Source: a virus
DNA length: 28,940 nucleotides
Reading direction: 5' to 3' (one strand)
Virus record (IMG/VR): IMGVR_UViG_3300023049_000352
Span: 1-28,940 of that record
The notes below the pieces were generated by a model. The model was given only the letters and a program-made list of their open reading frames with translations, did no database searches and had not been told where the DNA came from. Position 1 is the first letter of the stretch. Each line of letters opens with the position of its first letter. The position numbers and the translations under genes are program-made. Of the stretch, positions 14,980 to 21,358 are shown in pieces.

Positions 14980-16212
14980 ATGGCAGATAAAAAAACACCT
15001 GGTAAAATCATAGAAAGCGAAGTTAAGCTAAGCGGTAATGCTATGAAAAACGTCCAACTCAGTGGATCGAACACCAAAGACATCAAGAAGATCACCAACC
15101 TTATGGTGGATGTCATTAGACGCCAGCGACGACTCTGGAAAAAAGAAATAAGCGACTGGCAACACGCCAGATTTGCCCTCTACAGATCGGACCAGCCAAG
15201 AACTTATCCCATGCAGGAGTTGTATGAGGATGTAATGATGGACGGCCACCTTACGGGTATTACAGGCAATAGAACCTTAAGAACAACAAACAAAGACTTT
15301 TGTATTGCCGTGGACGGAGTCAAGGATGAAGAGCTCACCAAGTACATTGACGGCAAGCAATGGTTTGAACACGTCATTGAGGAGGCTCACAAATCCACTT
15401 ATTATGGGTATTCTCTGGTGTGGATCAAAGACTACCAGGAAGGTGAAATCAAAGAAGTGGAGTTAATCCCTCGAGGTCTGGTGATTCCTACTGAAAAGAT
15501 TCTGCTCTATCAACTGGACGGGATCAAAGGTCTGGACTATTCAGAAATTAAAGACATATTGCTGTATGCTCAGTTTTACGATCATGTAGGACTGTTGGAG
15601 AAAGCTGCGGTGTATACGATCTTAAAACGACACTCCTGGGGCTCATGGGATGAGTTTGAGGAACTCTTTGGCGTACCGATGCGTATTGCCAAGGTGGCCA
15701 GCCAAAGCGAAACCGTAAAGAATGAAGTCGCAGGCTGGCTTGAGGAGATGGGCTCCGCTGCTTATGGGGTGTTTCCTATTGGTACCGAAGTCGAGATCAA
15801 AGAGAACTCCAAGACCGACGCCTTCAATGTCTTCCACCAGAAAATACAGGCACTAGATCGTGAGCTGTCCAAATTGGTACTGCACCAAACCATGACCACC
15901 GACAACGGCTCCAGCAAAGCCCAAGGAAGTGTCCACGAGCACACCTTGCAGGAGTTGATCTATGCCGACGAAAAGAAGATGATGGCGTTTCTCAACGACA
16001 CGCTCTTGCCAGCCATGAAGAGCCTGGGGTATAACTTGCCAGACGATGCTCGATTTATGGTAGAGAAGACGGTAGACGTTCAAGACCAGATCAAGATCGA
16101 TGGTGTTTTTATGCAAAATGGGTACACCTTGAAGCAAGACTACCTGGAGCGCACCTATGGTGTGGAGATTGAGTCCATGCCCGCCAAAGGCTTTGAAGCG
16201 GGAAAGCCTTAA
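14980..16212 (+). CDS. Portal protein, DUF935/Mu gp29-like
   Basis: This 410-residue protein matches the Mu gp29/DUF935 portal type. Visible marks are YPMQELYEDVMMDGHLTGI (about residues 73-91), followed by a helix-rich wing, the KRHSWGSWDEFEELFGVPMR stretch near residue 220, and a C-terminal HEHTLQELIYADEKKMMAFL helix. Twelve subunits form the ring through which DNA enters and leaves the head and to which terminase docks. Unlike in Mu, where terminase is directly followed by portal and gpF, here three small connector genes come first. The gpF gene follows. Confidence 0.85.
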   Translation: MADKKTPGKIIESEVKLSGNAMKNVQLSGSNTKDIKKITNLMVDVIRRQRRLWKKEISDWQHARFALYRSDQPRTYPMQELYEDVMMDGHLTGITGNRTLRTTNKDFCIAVDGVKDEELTKYIDGKQWFEHVIEEAHKSTYYGYSLVWIKDYQEGEIKEVELIPRGLVIPTEKILLYQLDGIKGLDYSEIKDILLYAQFYDHVGLLEKAAVYTILKRHSWGSWDEFEELFGVPMRIAKVASQSETVKNEVAGWLEEMGSAAYGVFPIGTEVEIKENSKTDAFNVFHQKIQALDRELSKLVLHQTMTTDNGSSKAQGSVHEHTLQELIYADEKKMMAFLNDTLLPAMKSLGYNLPDDARFMVEKTVDVQDQIKIDGVFMQNGYTLKQDYLERTYGVEIESMPAKGFEAGKP

Positions 16213-16223
16213 GCCTGCTTAAG

Positions 16224-17015
16224 TTGCATTACCGCACACAGTGTTGCGGTACAGATCCCATCAAGCTGGATCTGGAAGACTACAACTTAAGCGGGCTGAT
16301 CTCGCAATACATACGTGAGCTGTTTGAAGACCGAGTCATCGACGAGGCCAAACGCTTACAACTGATTGAGAAGTACTCGCAGATCCTTACTGAAGCGATC
16401 ACAAAAGGCTACCCGATCACCAGTGAGTTTTATGATGCAGATCTGGCCAAACAACTGAAGGAAAATATCACACGCTTTTCTGCCTTTAAAGAGACGAGCT
16501 TTAAGAACAGCATTGAAGGGATGCTGACGGAAAACGGGAAGCTCTTAAGCTTTAAGGAATTTAAAAAACAAGCCCTGGAGGTTTCTGAAGACTACAATAA
16601 ACGCTGGCTTAGGACTGAATATGACCAGACGGTGAGCTCGGCCAACATGGCCAATAAATGGAAGTCTTTTGAAGCCAATACAGATCTTTATCCAAACATC
16701 CGCTACCAGACGGTAGGCGATGGGAGAGTGCGAGAAAAGCACCAGCAATGGGACGGCACGGTATTACCGTTTGATCATTCGTTTTGGAACACACATTTAC
16801 CACCTAACGACTGGGGGTGTAGATGCACCATAATGCAAACCGATGCACCTGTAAGCAAAGGGGTAGCCTCTGGACGTGTGAAAAAAGGATTCAATACCAA
16901 CTCAGGGAAAAAAGGAGAGATCTTCAAGGAGTCGCCCTATGAGGAAACCTTGAGCAATGCCGAGCGACGCAAAGCTGAAGCTATGGCCGATAAACTAAAA
17001 AAGCAGACTAAGTAA
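16224..17015 (+). CDS. Minor head protein, Mu gpF-like
   Basis: This 263-residue protein is of the Mu gpF (SPP1 gp7) head-morphogenesis family. The clear block is residues about 158-205: NIRYQTVGDGRVREKHQQWD, then LPFDHSFWNTHLPPNDWGCR and CTI. The family joins early prohead assembly and remains in small numbers. No ATG is available; the TTG at 16224, 11 bases after the portal stop, is the best start, and a CTG lies nine bases earlier. The stop codon TAA lies inside the stem-loop of the terminator that ends this operon. Confidence 0.8.
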   Translation: MHYRTQCCGTDPIKLDLEDYNLSGLISQYIRELFEDRVIDEAKRLQLIEKYSQILTEAITKGYPITSEFYDADLAKQLKENITRFSAFKETSFKNSIEGMLTENGKLLSFKEFKKQALEVSEDYNKRWLRTEYDQTVSSANMANKWKSFEANTDLYPNIRYQTVGDGRVREKHQQWDGTVLPFDHSFWNTHLPPNDWGCRCTIMQTDAPVSKGVASGRVKKGFNTNSGKKGEIFKESPYEETLSNAERRKAEAMADKLKKQTK

Positions 17016-17026
17016 GTCTGCTTTTT
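16997..17026. terminator. Bidirectional terminator between packaging and early regions
   Basis: GCAGACT (17003-17009), loop AAGTA, AGTCTGC (17015-17021), flanked by an A-run and a T-run, so it works on both strands. It ends the plus-strand gpF operon and the minus-strand unit coming from 17249. Confidence 0.85.
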
Positions 17027-17034
17027 AAATGCTT

Positions 17035-17050
17035 GTTAATTGGTACTTAA
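17035..17050. repeat. 16-base repeat, copy 1 (pair at 28823-28838)
   Basis: GTTAATTGGTACTTAA occurs exactly here and at 28823-28838 near the left phage end. Each copy has GTGGTTAAT at or beside it. It may be a protein-binding site (transposase or repressor), but the AT-rich sequence makes chance a real alternative. Confidence 0.4.
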
Positions 17051-17057
17051 TTAGTGG

Positions 17058-17249
17058 TTAATGTATTGAATAGACACCGTCGCCTCTTAGTATATGTTCT
17101 ATGGTTTTGGGAGCCAGAAAGAACTCCTCTGCTACTTCCTTGATCCACTCGCTGTGTCTCCACCGCGGTTGCTTTTTCTGTATGTCTGCAAAAGCTTTAC
17201 GGATGGCTGTGTTACGCCGTTGGATTCTGTCTGAGCGGTGAATAGGCAT
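17058..17249 (-). CDS. Small HTH protein, candidate late-gene activator
   Basis: This 63-residue basic protein reads RNTAIRKAFADIQKKQPRW, followed by EWIKEVAEEFFLAPKTIEHI and LRG, a plausible helix-turn-helix (about residues 34-55). Small proteins of this pattern are common in Mu-like phages of Bacteroidota. In Mu the Mor and C activators lie at the same place, between early and late genes. A role in switching on the late promoters at 11.1-11.3 kb is therefore a fair guess, though it is much shorter than Mor or C. It starts 18 bases after the lipoprotein stop and ends before the bidirectional terminator. Confidence 0.55.
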   Translation of the reverse strand: MPIHRSDRIQRRNTAIRKAFADIQKKQPRWRHSEWIKEVAEEFFLAPKTIEHILRGDGVYSIH

Positions 17250-17267
17250 AGAGGGTTTTATACAAAT

Positions 17268-17654
17268 TTAATTATATTTTTCAAGAACACCCATTTCAAT
17301 TATATCCAAACCATCTGTGTAAATCTTATTATTGTAAGGCATGATATATAAACCATGCTGAGGCTTATCTTCTATGATTTTACGTAAATACCTCAAATTT
17401 GAGAATCTATATTCTGAATAACTTTCAGCATCAACACTATCTTGGTGGAAGAAAAAATAAAAAGTTGTGTAATCATCTCGATTATACATCCTTGCATATT
17501 CTTCCAAGTCTTTAATCGTGTTTTCTGAAGTGTATTGAACAACGAAATATTCAGAACCATTGTAATTTTGCTGTGTTAGCCTATCAACACCTTTTGTGCA
17601 AGACATTAAACTAAGTGTAGCTACTAGAATTGTAATTAAAGTAATTGTTTTCAT
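17268..17654 (-). CDS. Lipoprotein of unknown function, possible lysogenic conversion gene
   Basis: This 128-residue protein starts MKTITLITILVATLSLMSC, a lipoprotein signal with Cys19. The mature part is acidic and aromatic-rich (YFVVQYTSE, TTFYFFFHQD) with no family I recognise. It is separated from the upstream gene by a terminator at 17680-17710 and may have its own promoter, which fits an accessory gene expressed in the lysogen, for example to alter the cell surface or block superinfection. That role is inference. The local sequence is more AT-rich than the packaging genes. Confidence 0.6.
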   Translation of the reverse strand: MKTITLITILVATLSLMSCTKGVDRLTQQNYNGSEYFVVQYTSENTIKDLEEYARMYNRDDYTTFYFFFHQDSVDAESYSEYRFSNLRYLRKIIEDKPQHGLYIMPYNNKIYTDGLDIIEMGVLEKYN

Positions 17655-17679
17655 GATAAATAATTTTTGTTAAATATAT

Positions 17680-17710
17680 AAAAAACCCCAATGTTACCAA
17701 AGGGGTTTTT
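17680..17710. terminator. Bidirectional terminator upstream of the lipoprotein gene
   Basis: AAAAACCCC (17681-17689) pairs with GGGGTTTTT (17702-17710) around a 12-base loop. T-runs follow on both strands. It should end the minus-strand KilA-N/61-residue unit. Confidence 0.75.
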
Positions 17711-17749
17711 ATTAAAGCCGATCTTTAAGTAACTATTTGTTTGGCGACA

Positions 17750-17935
17750 TTAGTGTGGTTGTAGATCGTCTGGTGTAGGCAACAAACCTTTTGCTGCTCT
17801 ACAGGCGTAATAGATTTCATCTATATCTAAAAAATCTTCGTTTTGTTTACCAATAATAGAAAGTATGGCATGAGCCATAAGTAGATTATCCTCTAAGCCT
17901 TCGTTTTTTGGTTTTATAGATTTTACGACTAACAT
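17750..17935 (-). CDS. Small protein of unknown function
   Basis: This is a 61-residue acidic protein (MLVVKSIKPKNEGLEDNLL, then AHAILSIIGKQNEDFLDIDE and CRAAKGLLPTPDDLQPH). It overlaps the end of the KilA-N gene by seven bases, so the two are probably co-transcribed and end at the terminator at 17680-17710. No motif is recognised. It could act with the KilA-N protein. Confidence 0.55.
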   Translation of the reverse strand: MLVVKSIKPKNEGLEDNLLMAHAILSIIGKQNEDFLDIDEIYYACRAAKGLLPTPDDLQPH

Positions 17936-18525
17936 AGGTTCATTTTTAATTGATTAGACGCATTTCTATAATCATAGTAGCCTTTTAAAAGCTCTAAGTA
18001 AGTGTCGGTTACAAAATTGCGCCCATAGATCAATAAAAACTGTTGTGGGTGTCTTGCTTTACGATCTGTAGCTCTCGGATATTTTACCTTACCTAAGACC
18101 TGACAAGATTCTCTAAATGGGAACATAGCTTTTCCTTTGTGTACAATTCCTTCAATACCGTATTTAACAGGGGCAGAGACTTCCAAAGCTTGTTGCGCTA
18201 TTAATTCTTTAATTTTAGTATTACAGGCTAGATAAAACTTTGGAGACAACCATTGGGCAAAGAATAAGGCAACATCTTCCTGAAACCAGGTACCTTGGTT
18301 TTTACCACCTCTCGTAACTACTTGCAAATCAGTCGAGGTACATTTATGCACTTCGCAAACAGTTTTAATTAAATCCTGTGCTTGGTCTGTACGAAGCCAT
18401 TGTACAGGTCTCTTATTGAAAGATTTTGCCATCTGTGTGGCGTTTACCATCATTTTGCCTTCAATGTTTTGAAAGGCAATGTTTTTACCGTGAAATTGCA
18501 TCACAGTCAAATTTTCATTTGTCAT
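17929..18525 (-). CDS. KilA-N domain DNA-binding protein
   Basis: This is a 198-residue protein if it starts at the ATG at 18525 (MTNENLTVMQFHGKNIAFQN). A longer 225-residue reading from 18606 would begin inside the predicted control region and is less likely. The KilA-N domain spans about residues 8-115: MVNATQMAKSFNKRPVQWLR, then DLQVVTRGGKNQGTWFQEDV and ALFFAQWLSPKF. Such proteins bind DNA and often act as antirepressors or regulators in phages. The C-terminal part (about 125-198) resembles the ORF6N/KilA-C-like tails only loosely. A palindrome lies upstream, and a decayed KilA-N fragment lies 500 bases to the right. Confidence 0.75.
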   Translation of the reverse strand: MTNENLTVMQFHGKNIAFQNIEGKMMVNATQMAKSFNKRPVQWLRTDQAQDLIKTVCEVHKCTSTDLQVVTRGGKNQGTWFQEDVALFFAQWLSPKFYLACNTKIKELIAQQALEVSAPVKYGIEGIVHKGKAMFPFRESCQVLGKVKYPRATDRKARHPQQFLLIYGRNFVTDTYLELLKGYYDYRNASNQLKMNLC

Positions 18526-18570
18526 ATCTGAAAATATTATACACAAAACCCATCGATCGGTTGTGACAAA

Positions 18571-18585
18571 CATTCCTAAGGAATG
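18571..18585. promoter_or_regulatory. Perfect inverted repeat upstream of KilA-N
   Basis: CATTCC TAA GGAATG is a 6-3-6 palindrome. A TTTG lies directly beside it on the minus strand (18570-18567) and a TATAAT-like stretch about 26 bases further on, so the palindrome overlaps the upstream edge of a possible promoter. It looks like an operator, perhaps for KilA-N itself. Confidence 0.4.
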
Positions 18586-18642
18586 GATTAGGGCTATCAC
18601 TAGCACCTACAACGTAACAATGGGCTTCGCTTATTGTTAATT

Positions 18643-18668
18643 AAAAAAATCTAAGGTTTGAGCCTTAG
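18643..18668 (-). terminator. Terminator of the early operon
   Basis: On the minus strand CTAAGG, a six-base loop and CCTTAG are followed by A and a run of seven T. It lies downstream of the last early gene (stop at 18861) and upstream of KilA-N, separating the two units. Confidence 0.7.
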
Positions 18669-18750
18669 GCAATGTTTGTCGAGGTAAATATACAAAAATA
18701 TTTATAAGTTGTTTTTTTAGTCATAATTATTTTATGATTTTTTAAATTAT

Positions 18751-18773
18751 CATATCCCTGCTTTAAAACTATT
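18751..18773. repeat. 23-base direct repeat, copy 1
   Basis: CATATCCCTGCTTTAAAACT plus ATT; 22 of 23 bases match the copy at 18862-18884. On the minus strand it repeats the codons for NSFKAGI and stop that end the 92-residue gene. The period between copies is 111 bases and the KilA-N relic lies between them. Confidence 0.7.
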
Positions 18774-18776
18774 ATA

Positions 18777-18851
18777 TTACTGAAACCAAGTTACTGGATT
18801 ATTCCCTCCACGTCTAACTACTAGCAAATCAGCCGAGGGGATTATATTCAC
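18777..18851 (-). pseudogene. KilA-N domain fragment (relic)
   Basis: The minus strand reads VNIIPSADLLVVRRGGNN then PVTWFQ and a stop. This aligns with residues of the intact KilA-N protein (EVHKCTSTDLQVVTRGGKNQ, GTWFQ). At DNA level 18781-18840 matches 18281-18340 at about 44 of 60 positions without gaps, at an offset of exactly 500. Only the centre of the domain is left, so it cannot be a working KilA-N protein. It does not look like a recent copy, given the divergence. Confidence 0.65.
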
Positions 18852-18860
18852 CTCGGATCT

Positions 18861-19139
18861 TCATATTCCTGCTTTAAAACTATTTGACATCATGTTAGCT
18901 ATGATCTCACTAAGGTAGCTTATGTCTTTAATTAACATTTCATCAAGCTGATGTTGTTTGATTTTAATTCCATTTAAAACCAACAGCTCTAGCATAAGCA
19001 TTTTAAGAATTATAATAGAGTCTCCATTGCTTTTTTCCATAGCCTTGAAAAAATGAATACCTTTTCCTTCTAAAATATCAACTTTGCCAATAGCAAGATC
19101 CACTGTAGCAAATACCTCTTCTTTTGTTGTTTTTTTCAT
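18861..19139 (-). CDS. Early protein of unknown function
   Basis: This 92-residue helical protein starts MKKTTKEEVFATVDLAIGKV; the rest is amphipathic helices with hydrophobic stretches (IIILKMLMLELLVLNGIKI) but no clear membrane anchor. It overlaps the next upstream gene by four bases and is the last gene of the early operon before the terminator at 18643-18668. Its last 23 coding bases are duplicated 111 bases downstream. No family is recognised. Confidence 0.55.
   Translation of the reverse strand: MKKTTKEEVFATVDLAIGKVDILEGKGIHFFKAMEKSNGDSIIILKMLMLELLVLNGIKIKQHQLDEMLIKDISYLSEIIANMMSNSFKAGI
18862..18884. repeat. 23-base direct repeat, copy 2
   Basis: CATATTCCTGCTTTAAAACT plus ATT, the end of the 92-residue gene. 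It differs from copy 1 at 18751-18773 by one base. Confidence 0.7.
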
Positions 19140-19342
19140 CTTTTTTTAAATTTCGGTTTTCTAATTGCTTTGTAATGTGTCGCTCTTGTTAACTGTAACC
19201 CGTAAGGATCGTGTAGGTTGTAATAATAAAAGTTACGAGACGAATAGGTTGCTAAAACAATATCTTGCCTTATAGAATCAAAAACCCAATACAAAGCATC
19301 TTCCTTAATATTTGCGTACTCCCAGCTGGTTATTTCTTTCAT
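19136..19342 (-). CDS. Small early protein of unknown function
   Basis: This 68-residue basic, tyrosine-rich protein (EYANIKEDALYWVFDSI, then YNLHDPYGLQLTRATHY and a KPKFKKR end) overlaps both neighbours by four bases, so it is translated as part of the early operon. No motif is recognised. Confidence 0.5.
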   Translation of the reverse strand: MKEITSWEYANIKEDALYWVFDSIRQDIVLATYSSRNFYYYNLHDPYGLQLTRATHYKAIRKPKFKKR

Positions 19343-19527
19343 CTTTTTCGGTTTAAGTCTTTTAGTATTTGACGTTCTTTTTTACGTCTGCGTCCCCTGT
19401 TATAGGCTTTATGAGCCTTATTGGTCTTAATGAGGTTTTCTGCTCTGCGGTGCTCTAAATACCTGTTAACGCCAATAATAATGGCGACAGCTACTATTAT
19501 TACAAAAAAAATATAGATCACTTTCAT
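19339..19527 (-). CDS. Small membrane protein
   Basis: This 62-residue protein has one N-terminal membrane helix (about residues 3-20, VIYIFFVIIVAVAIIIGV), followed by a strongly basic tail with RRAENLIKTNKAHKAYNRGR and RRKKER. The positive tail should stay in the cytoplasm, giving an N-out orientation. Single-span basic proteins in phage early regions can affect host membrane or exclusion functions, but nothing here shows which. It is in the early operon with four-base overlaps on both sides. Confidence 0.55.
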   Translation of the reverse strand: MKVIYIFFVIIVAVAIIIGVNRYLEHRRAENLIKTNKAHKAYNRGRRRKKERQILKDLNRKR

Positions 19528-19916
19528 TTTACGGATATTTTATATTTAAAGTCCTCTAGCTCTTGCCACAACTCCGAGCTATAGCTTTCATCTTGGTCGA
19601 AGCTCTGGTCGAGATGCCAGGACCCTGTAGGAGCGTTCCAAAAGACTCTTTGTCTAGATCTGACCATCACTCCATCCACAACAGTTTGATCGCCTATATT
19701 GTCACCATCGTAGATCTCTTCATTGCTAGTGTCTGTAAAGCCTGTAAATTCATTTAAAACTCCGTTTCTATCTGTACAAATAGGATTGTTCTTACGGCCA
19801 TCAAACAAGCTCCAATGTGCGTTATTTATTTTTAAGTGTAGCTCAGATATTTGATTATTGGATAGGTAGTAAATTTCGTTTTTGTGAATTACTCTCAGTT
19901 TTATAAGTTTGCTCAT
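19524..19916 (-). CDS. YopX-like protein
   Basis: This 130-residue protein resembles the YopX family of phage proteins. The key stretch is FTGFTDTSNEEIYDGDNIGD (residues 58-77), of the family's F-TG-x-D-x-x-G-x-x-I-Y-E-GD-I type. The end carries FWNAPTGSWHL and an SELWQELEDFKY segment, also usual. The biochemical role of YopX-like proteins is not known; they are frequent in early and accessory phage genes. It is followed by the small membrane protein gene with a four-base overlap. Confidence 0.65.
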   Translation of the reverse strand: MSKLIKLRVIHKNEIYYLSNNQISELHLKINNAHWSLFDGRKNNPICTDRNGVLNEFTGFTDTSNEEIYDGDNIGDQTVVDGVMVRSRQRVFWNAPTGSWHLDQSFDQDESYSSELWQELEDFKYKISVK

Positions 19917-19945
19917 AGTCTATTATCTATTAGTCTTTGCTCTAA

Positions 19946-20395
19946 TTAGTGTATAGAGTCAAAATCATCTTCCCATCTTTTTTGATTGATATAGGCTTCT
20001 GGGTTGGCCTGTGCGACTCCTTTACGCTTCAAATACCCTTTGTAGGCCTTTATCTTCTGCAGTGCAAGAATCTTATTGGCTTTGTTGAGTTTGTTCCAGG
20101 CGGTCTCTGCTTTGGTCTTCTTGATCTTGTTGCCATAGACATTGTAAAAGTTCTCGAAGCTAAGATCTGGCTCGCCAACGGTGACCTCAAAGTTTTTCTT
20201 GAGCTTCTGCATCCAGACGTTTTTCATCACATTTTCGTTGGCGGGAAAGTTGCCTCTAGAGAAGAGCCACTCCATCTGTGTGCCTGTAAGTTTACCCTCC
20301 AGGATCTTGTAGGACTTGAGACTTCCGTCTAGATCATACTTAAACTCCCAGACGTATTTGTCTTTTCGACTTTTAACGGTGTAAGTTGTGTTCAT
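19946..20395 (-). CDS. Replication-module-like protein of unknown function
   Basis: In this 149-residue protein the first 75 residues are mixed strands with FSRGNFPANENVM. The second half reads FENFYNVYGNKIKKTKAETA, W-NKL, ALQKIKAYKGYLK and AYINQKRWEDDF. This Y-x-K-x-x-AW-x-KL ... YL-x-x-x-RWEDD pattern is common at the C-termini of phage replication and DnaD/O-like proteins, so a protein-contact or DNA-related role is plausible. It overlaps the upstream gene by four bases. I do not recognise a full-length family. Confidence 0.55.
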   Translation of the reverse strand: MNTTYTVKSRKDKYVWEFKYDLDGSLKSYKILEGKLTGTQMEWLFSRGNFPANENVMKNVWMQKLKKNFEVTVGEPDLSFENFYNVYGNKIKKTKAETAWNKLNKANKILALQKIKAYKGYLKRKGVAQANPEAYINQKRWEDDFDSIH

Positions 20396-20730
20396 GCTAG
20401 TTTCTGGTTTAGCGCATCTTTAAAGCTGTTTACGAGACTATTTCGATATTCGTTAACATCTGGAATATTTTCCAATAGTTCAGTAATTATTTGCTCAAGA
20501 GCCCAAGCTTCGTGATACTTTAGAGAAATTGATATCTCCTTATTTTTACAGAGTTCTGATTTTTTTATGATGTTTTTTGCTTTTAGACCTATCTTCTCCG
20601 AAAGATCATAACCAATAGATTTATAGACATTTTCTCTCTTATCTGTACTCACTGGTAGATCCCAAATCATCTCTAGTAAGCGATTAAGAGCAAGTATAGT
20701 ATCAGTCTTTGTAGTTAATTTTACTTTCAT
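20392..20730 (-). CDS. Early protein of unknown function
   Basis: This is a 112-residue protein if it starts at the ATG at 20730 (MKVKLTTKTDTILALNRLL); an ATG at 20763 is further inside the upstream gene and less likely. It is almost entirely helical, with KSIGYDLSEKIGLKAKNIIK and EAWALEQIITELLENIPD. It overlaps the upstream gene by 29 bases and the next by four. The bases are more AT-rich than those of neighbouring genes. No family is recognised. Confidence 0.5.
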   Translation of the reverse strand: MKVKLTTKTDTILALNRLLEMIWDLPVSTDKRENVYKSIGYDLSEKIGLKAKNIIKKSELCKNKEISISLKYHEAWALEQIITELLENIPDVNEYRNSLVNSFKDALNQKLA

Positions 20731-21001
20731 AGATGTAATTTTTATGGATAAAATAATATTCATACCTGGTTAAACTTACGCTCGAAGTAATGCTTAGGCC
20801 ATCAATATGGAAGCTAACTTCTACACCGTTGTCACGGTAGATGAAGAAGGTGTTTTCCTGCATGATGGCTTTTGCTATTAGGCACATTCGGTCTTTGGTG
20901 TATCTAGCCATAAACCGCACCCAGAACACACCGAAACGGTGGTCTCGCAATTCACTTTGGCGCTTATCACCAGAGTTTGTGGTCTTAGGTTGCAGTGGCA
21001 A
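20702..21001 (-). CDS. Early protein of unknown function, uncertain start
   Basis: This 99-residue frame has no ATG near its beginning; the best start is the TTG at 21001 (PLQPKTTNSGDKRQ follows). The body has GVFWVRFMARYTKDRMCLIA, a FFIYRDNGVEVSF hairpin and a tyrosine-rich end. The frame is continuous with DUF4406 upstream except for that gene's TAG stop and eight codons, so read-through could produce a fusion. No family is recognised. Confidence 0.45.
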   Translation of the reverse strand: MPLQPKTTNSGDKRQSELRDHRFGVFWVRFMARYTKDRMCLIAKAIMQENTFFIYRDNGVEVSFHIDGLSITSSVSLTRYEYYFIHKNYIYESKINYKD

Positions 21002-21025
21002 GGGTTGGGAGCTGGGGTCATATAG

Positions 21026-21358
21026 CTAGTGGTTTTCATTGGCATAGGCTTTAACTTGATCCATTGACTGAAATACCCGTATGCCTAGATTCTTGGCGAG
21101 TTGATATTCTACAAGCGCGCCTTTACTTTGCTTTGCGTCTGGGAGTAGTAAAATGCAGTCACAAAGCAATAAGCCTCTTAAACAAATGCGCATGGCGTCT
21201 TTCCAGTTGGTTTCTGGATTCTTGACTAGATCCATAGGGTTGAGTGTTCCTAGTCCTAAATCTGTAATGCTGTCCTGAGCAGTTTTAAACTTCTTGAGGG
21301 TTTGCGTTCTGTCCAGTCCTGTGACTTTCCCTGCGATGTAGATAAGTGCTGTATTCAT
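21026..21358 (-). CDS. DUF4406, nucleoside deoxyribosyltransferase-like protein
   Basis: This 110-residue protein starts MNTALIYIAGKVTGLDRTQT, followed by FKTAQDSITDLGLGTLNPMD and RGLLLCDCILLLPDAKQSKG (residues 60-79) and an LVEYQLAKNLGIRVF end. This is the DUF4406 pattern, a compact relative of nucleoside 2-deoxyribosyltransferases. Members are frequent in phage early regions and may act on nucleotides or modify bases. Glu84 in ALVEYQLA is the likely catalytic-type residue by comparison with that superfamily. The stop is TAG; four bases overlap the GemA-like gene. Confidence 0.75.
   Translation of the reverse strand: MNTALIYIAGKVTGLDRTQTLKKFKTAQDSITDLGLGTLNPMDLVKNPETNWKDAMRICLRGLLLCDCILLLPDAKQSKGALVEYQLAKNLGIRVFQSMDQVKAYANENH

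Noticed and set aside
18526-18606. N-terminal extension of KilA-N (27 residues)
   Set aside because: The extension (for example LVIALIHSLGMFVTTDRWVL) does not look like KilA-N proteins and would cover the palindrome and promoter-like region; the ATG at 18525 is a better start.
18281-18851. Possible diversity-generating retroelement (repeat pair with variation near KilA-N)
   Set aside because: No reverse transcriptase is encoded in the window, and the differences are spread over all bases, not only at adenines. A decayed KilA-N fragment explains it better.
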